NCBI GenBank assembly: GCA_007134725.1 | Contig: SLKF01000123.1 | Location: 1 to 5,518, forward strand | Reading direction: 5' to 3' | From: Clostridiales bacterium | GTDB taxonomy: Bacteria; Bacillota; Clostridia; Peptostreptococcales; T1SED10-28 | DNA: 5,518 nt | Shown: in pieces, positions 5,410 through 5,518 of the stretch | Layout of the letters: each line of letters begins with the position of its first letter | How positions within the stretch are numbered: position 1 is the first letter of the stretch | Notes under the pieces: generated by a model | Databases searched by the model: none | The model's input: only the letters and a program-made list of their open reading frames with translations | Told to the model about the DNA's origin: nothing | Program-made: the position numbers and the translations under genes

Positions 5410-5518
5410 ATGAAAATATTAGTTTGTTATGACGGCTCTGAAGCCAGTCAAAGAGCGATCGAAAAAGCACATCAATTAACTGCAGATTGTGGTATCCATG
5501 AAGTTACCCTATTACATG
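5410..5518 (+). CDS. Universal stress protein, UspA family (second copy, 3' end outside window)
   Basis: Only the first 36 codons are visible; the frame runs off the window. It begins MKILVCYDGSEASQRAIEKA and matches the upstream Usp at 29 of 36 residues, including ADCGIHEVT in full, so this is a tandem duplicate. The start is ATG 5410, 7 nt after AAGGAG. The 30-nt spacing and shared strand indicate co-transcription with the first copy. The ATP-binding C-terminal signature is beyond the edge, so nucleotide binding cannot be judged. Confidence 0.88.
   Translation, partial: MKILVCYDGSEASQRAIEKAHQLTADCGIHEVTLLH

Noticed and set aside
1..5518. CRISPR array, insertion sequence, tRNA or rRNA
   Set aside because: No regularly spaced repeats, transposase, terminal repeats or structured RNA sequence were seen.

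Overview
The window looks like a chromosomal segment of a low-GC, Gram-positive anaerobe, most likely a member of the Clostridia. This rests on the AT-rich sequence, strong AGGAGG-type ribosome binding sites on every complete gene, a stand-alone rubredoxin, and a short clostridial-style RseC/MucC-like protein. The species cannot be named from the sequence.

Layout: (1) 1-975, +, 3' part of an AI-2E/TqsA-family membrane transporter gene that begins before the window. (2) 1079-1114, a strong intrinsic terminator between convergent units. (3) 1160-1455, -, a 52-residue rubredoxin gene followed by a 35-codon unrecognised ORF with its own ribosome binding site. (4) 1456-1633, a divergent control region with two GC-rich inverted repeats. 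(5) 1634-3760, +, a soluble PAS-PAS-HisKA-HATPase-REC hybrid histidine kinase. (6) 3875-4360, +, an RseC/MucC-like two-helix membrane protein whose frame is interrupted by a UGA codon inside its cysteine cluster. (7) 4320-4853, +, a macro-domain protein overlapping the previous frame by 41 nt. (8) 4933-5379 and 5410-end, +, two tandem, closely similar universal stress protein genes, the second cut by the window edge.

The region reads as a small redox and stress neighbourhood: an electron carrier (rubredoxin), a cytosolic sensor kinase, a thiol-rich membrane protein of a family linked to SoxR reduction and envelope stress, an ADP-ribose-type binding domain, and UspA-like ATP-binding proteins. 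The strongest candidate for something new is the in-frame UGA at 3953-3955. The gene has a near-perfect ribosome binding site, the frame stays open and family-like for 134 further residues, and the UGA lies where the family places a redox or metal-binding cysteine. It could be a selenocysteine codon, a recent nonsense mutation or a sequence error; the window alone cannot decide.

A second pattern is a GGGTATA heptamer found 35-45 nt before the start codons of three genes (rubredoxin, RseC-like, first usp), twice inside an inverted repeat. It may be the -10 of an alternative sigma factor or part of an operator, which would tie these genes into one response.
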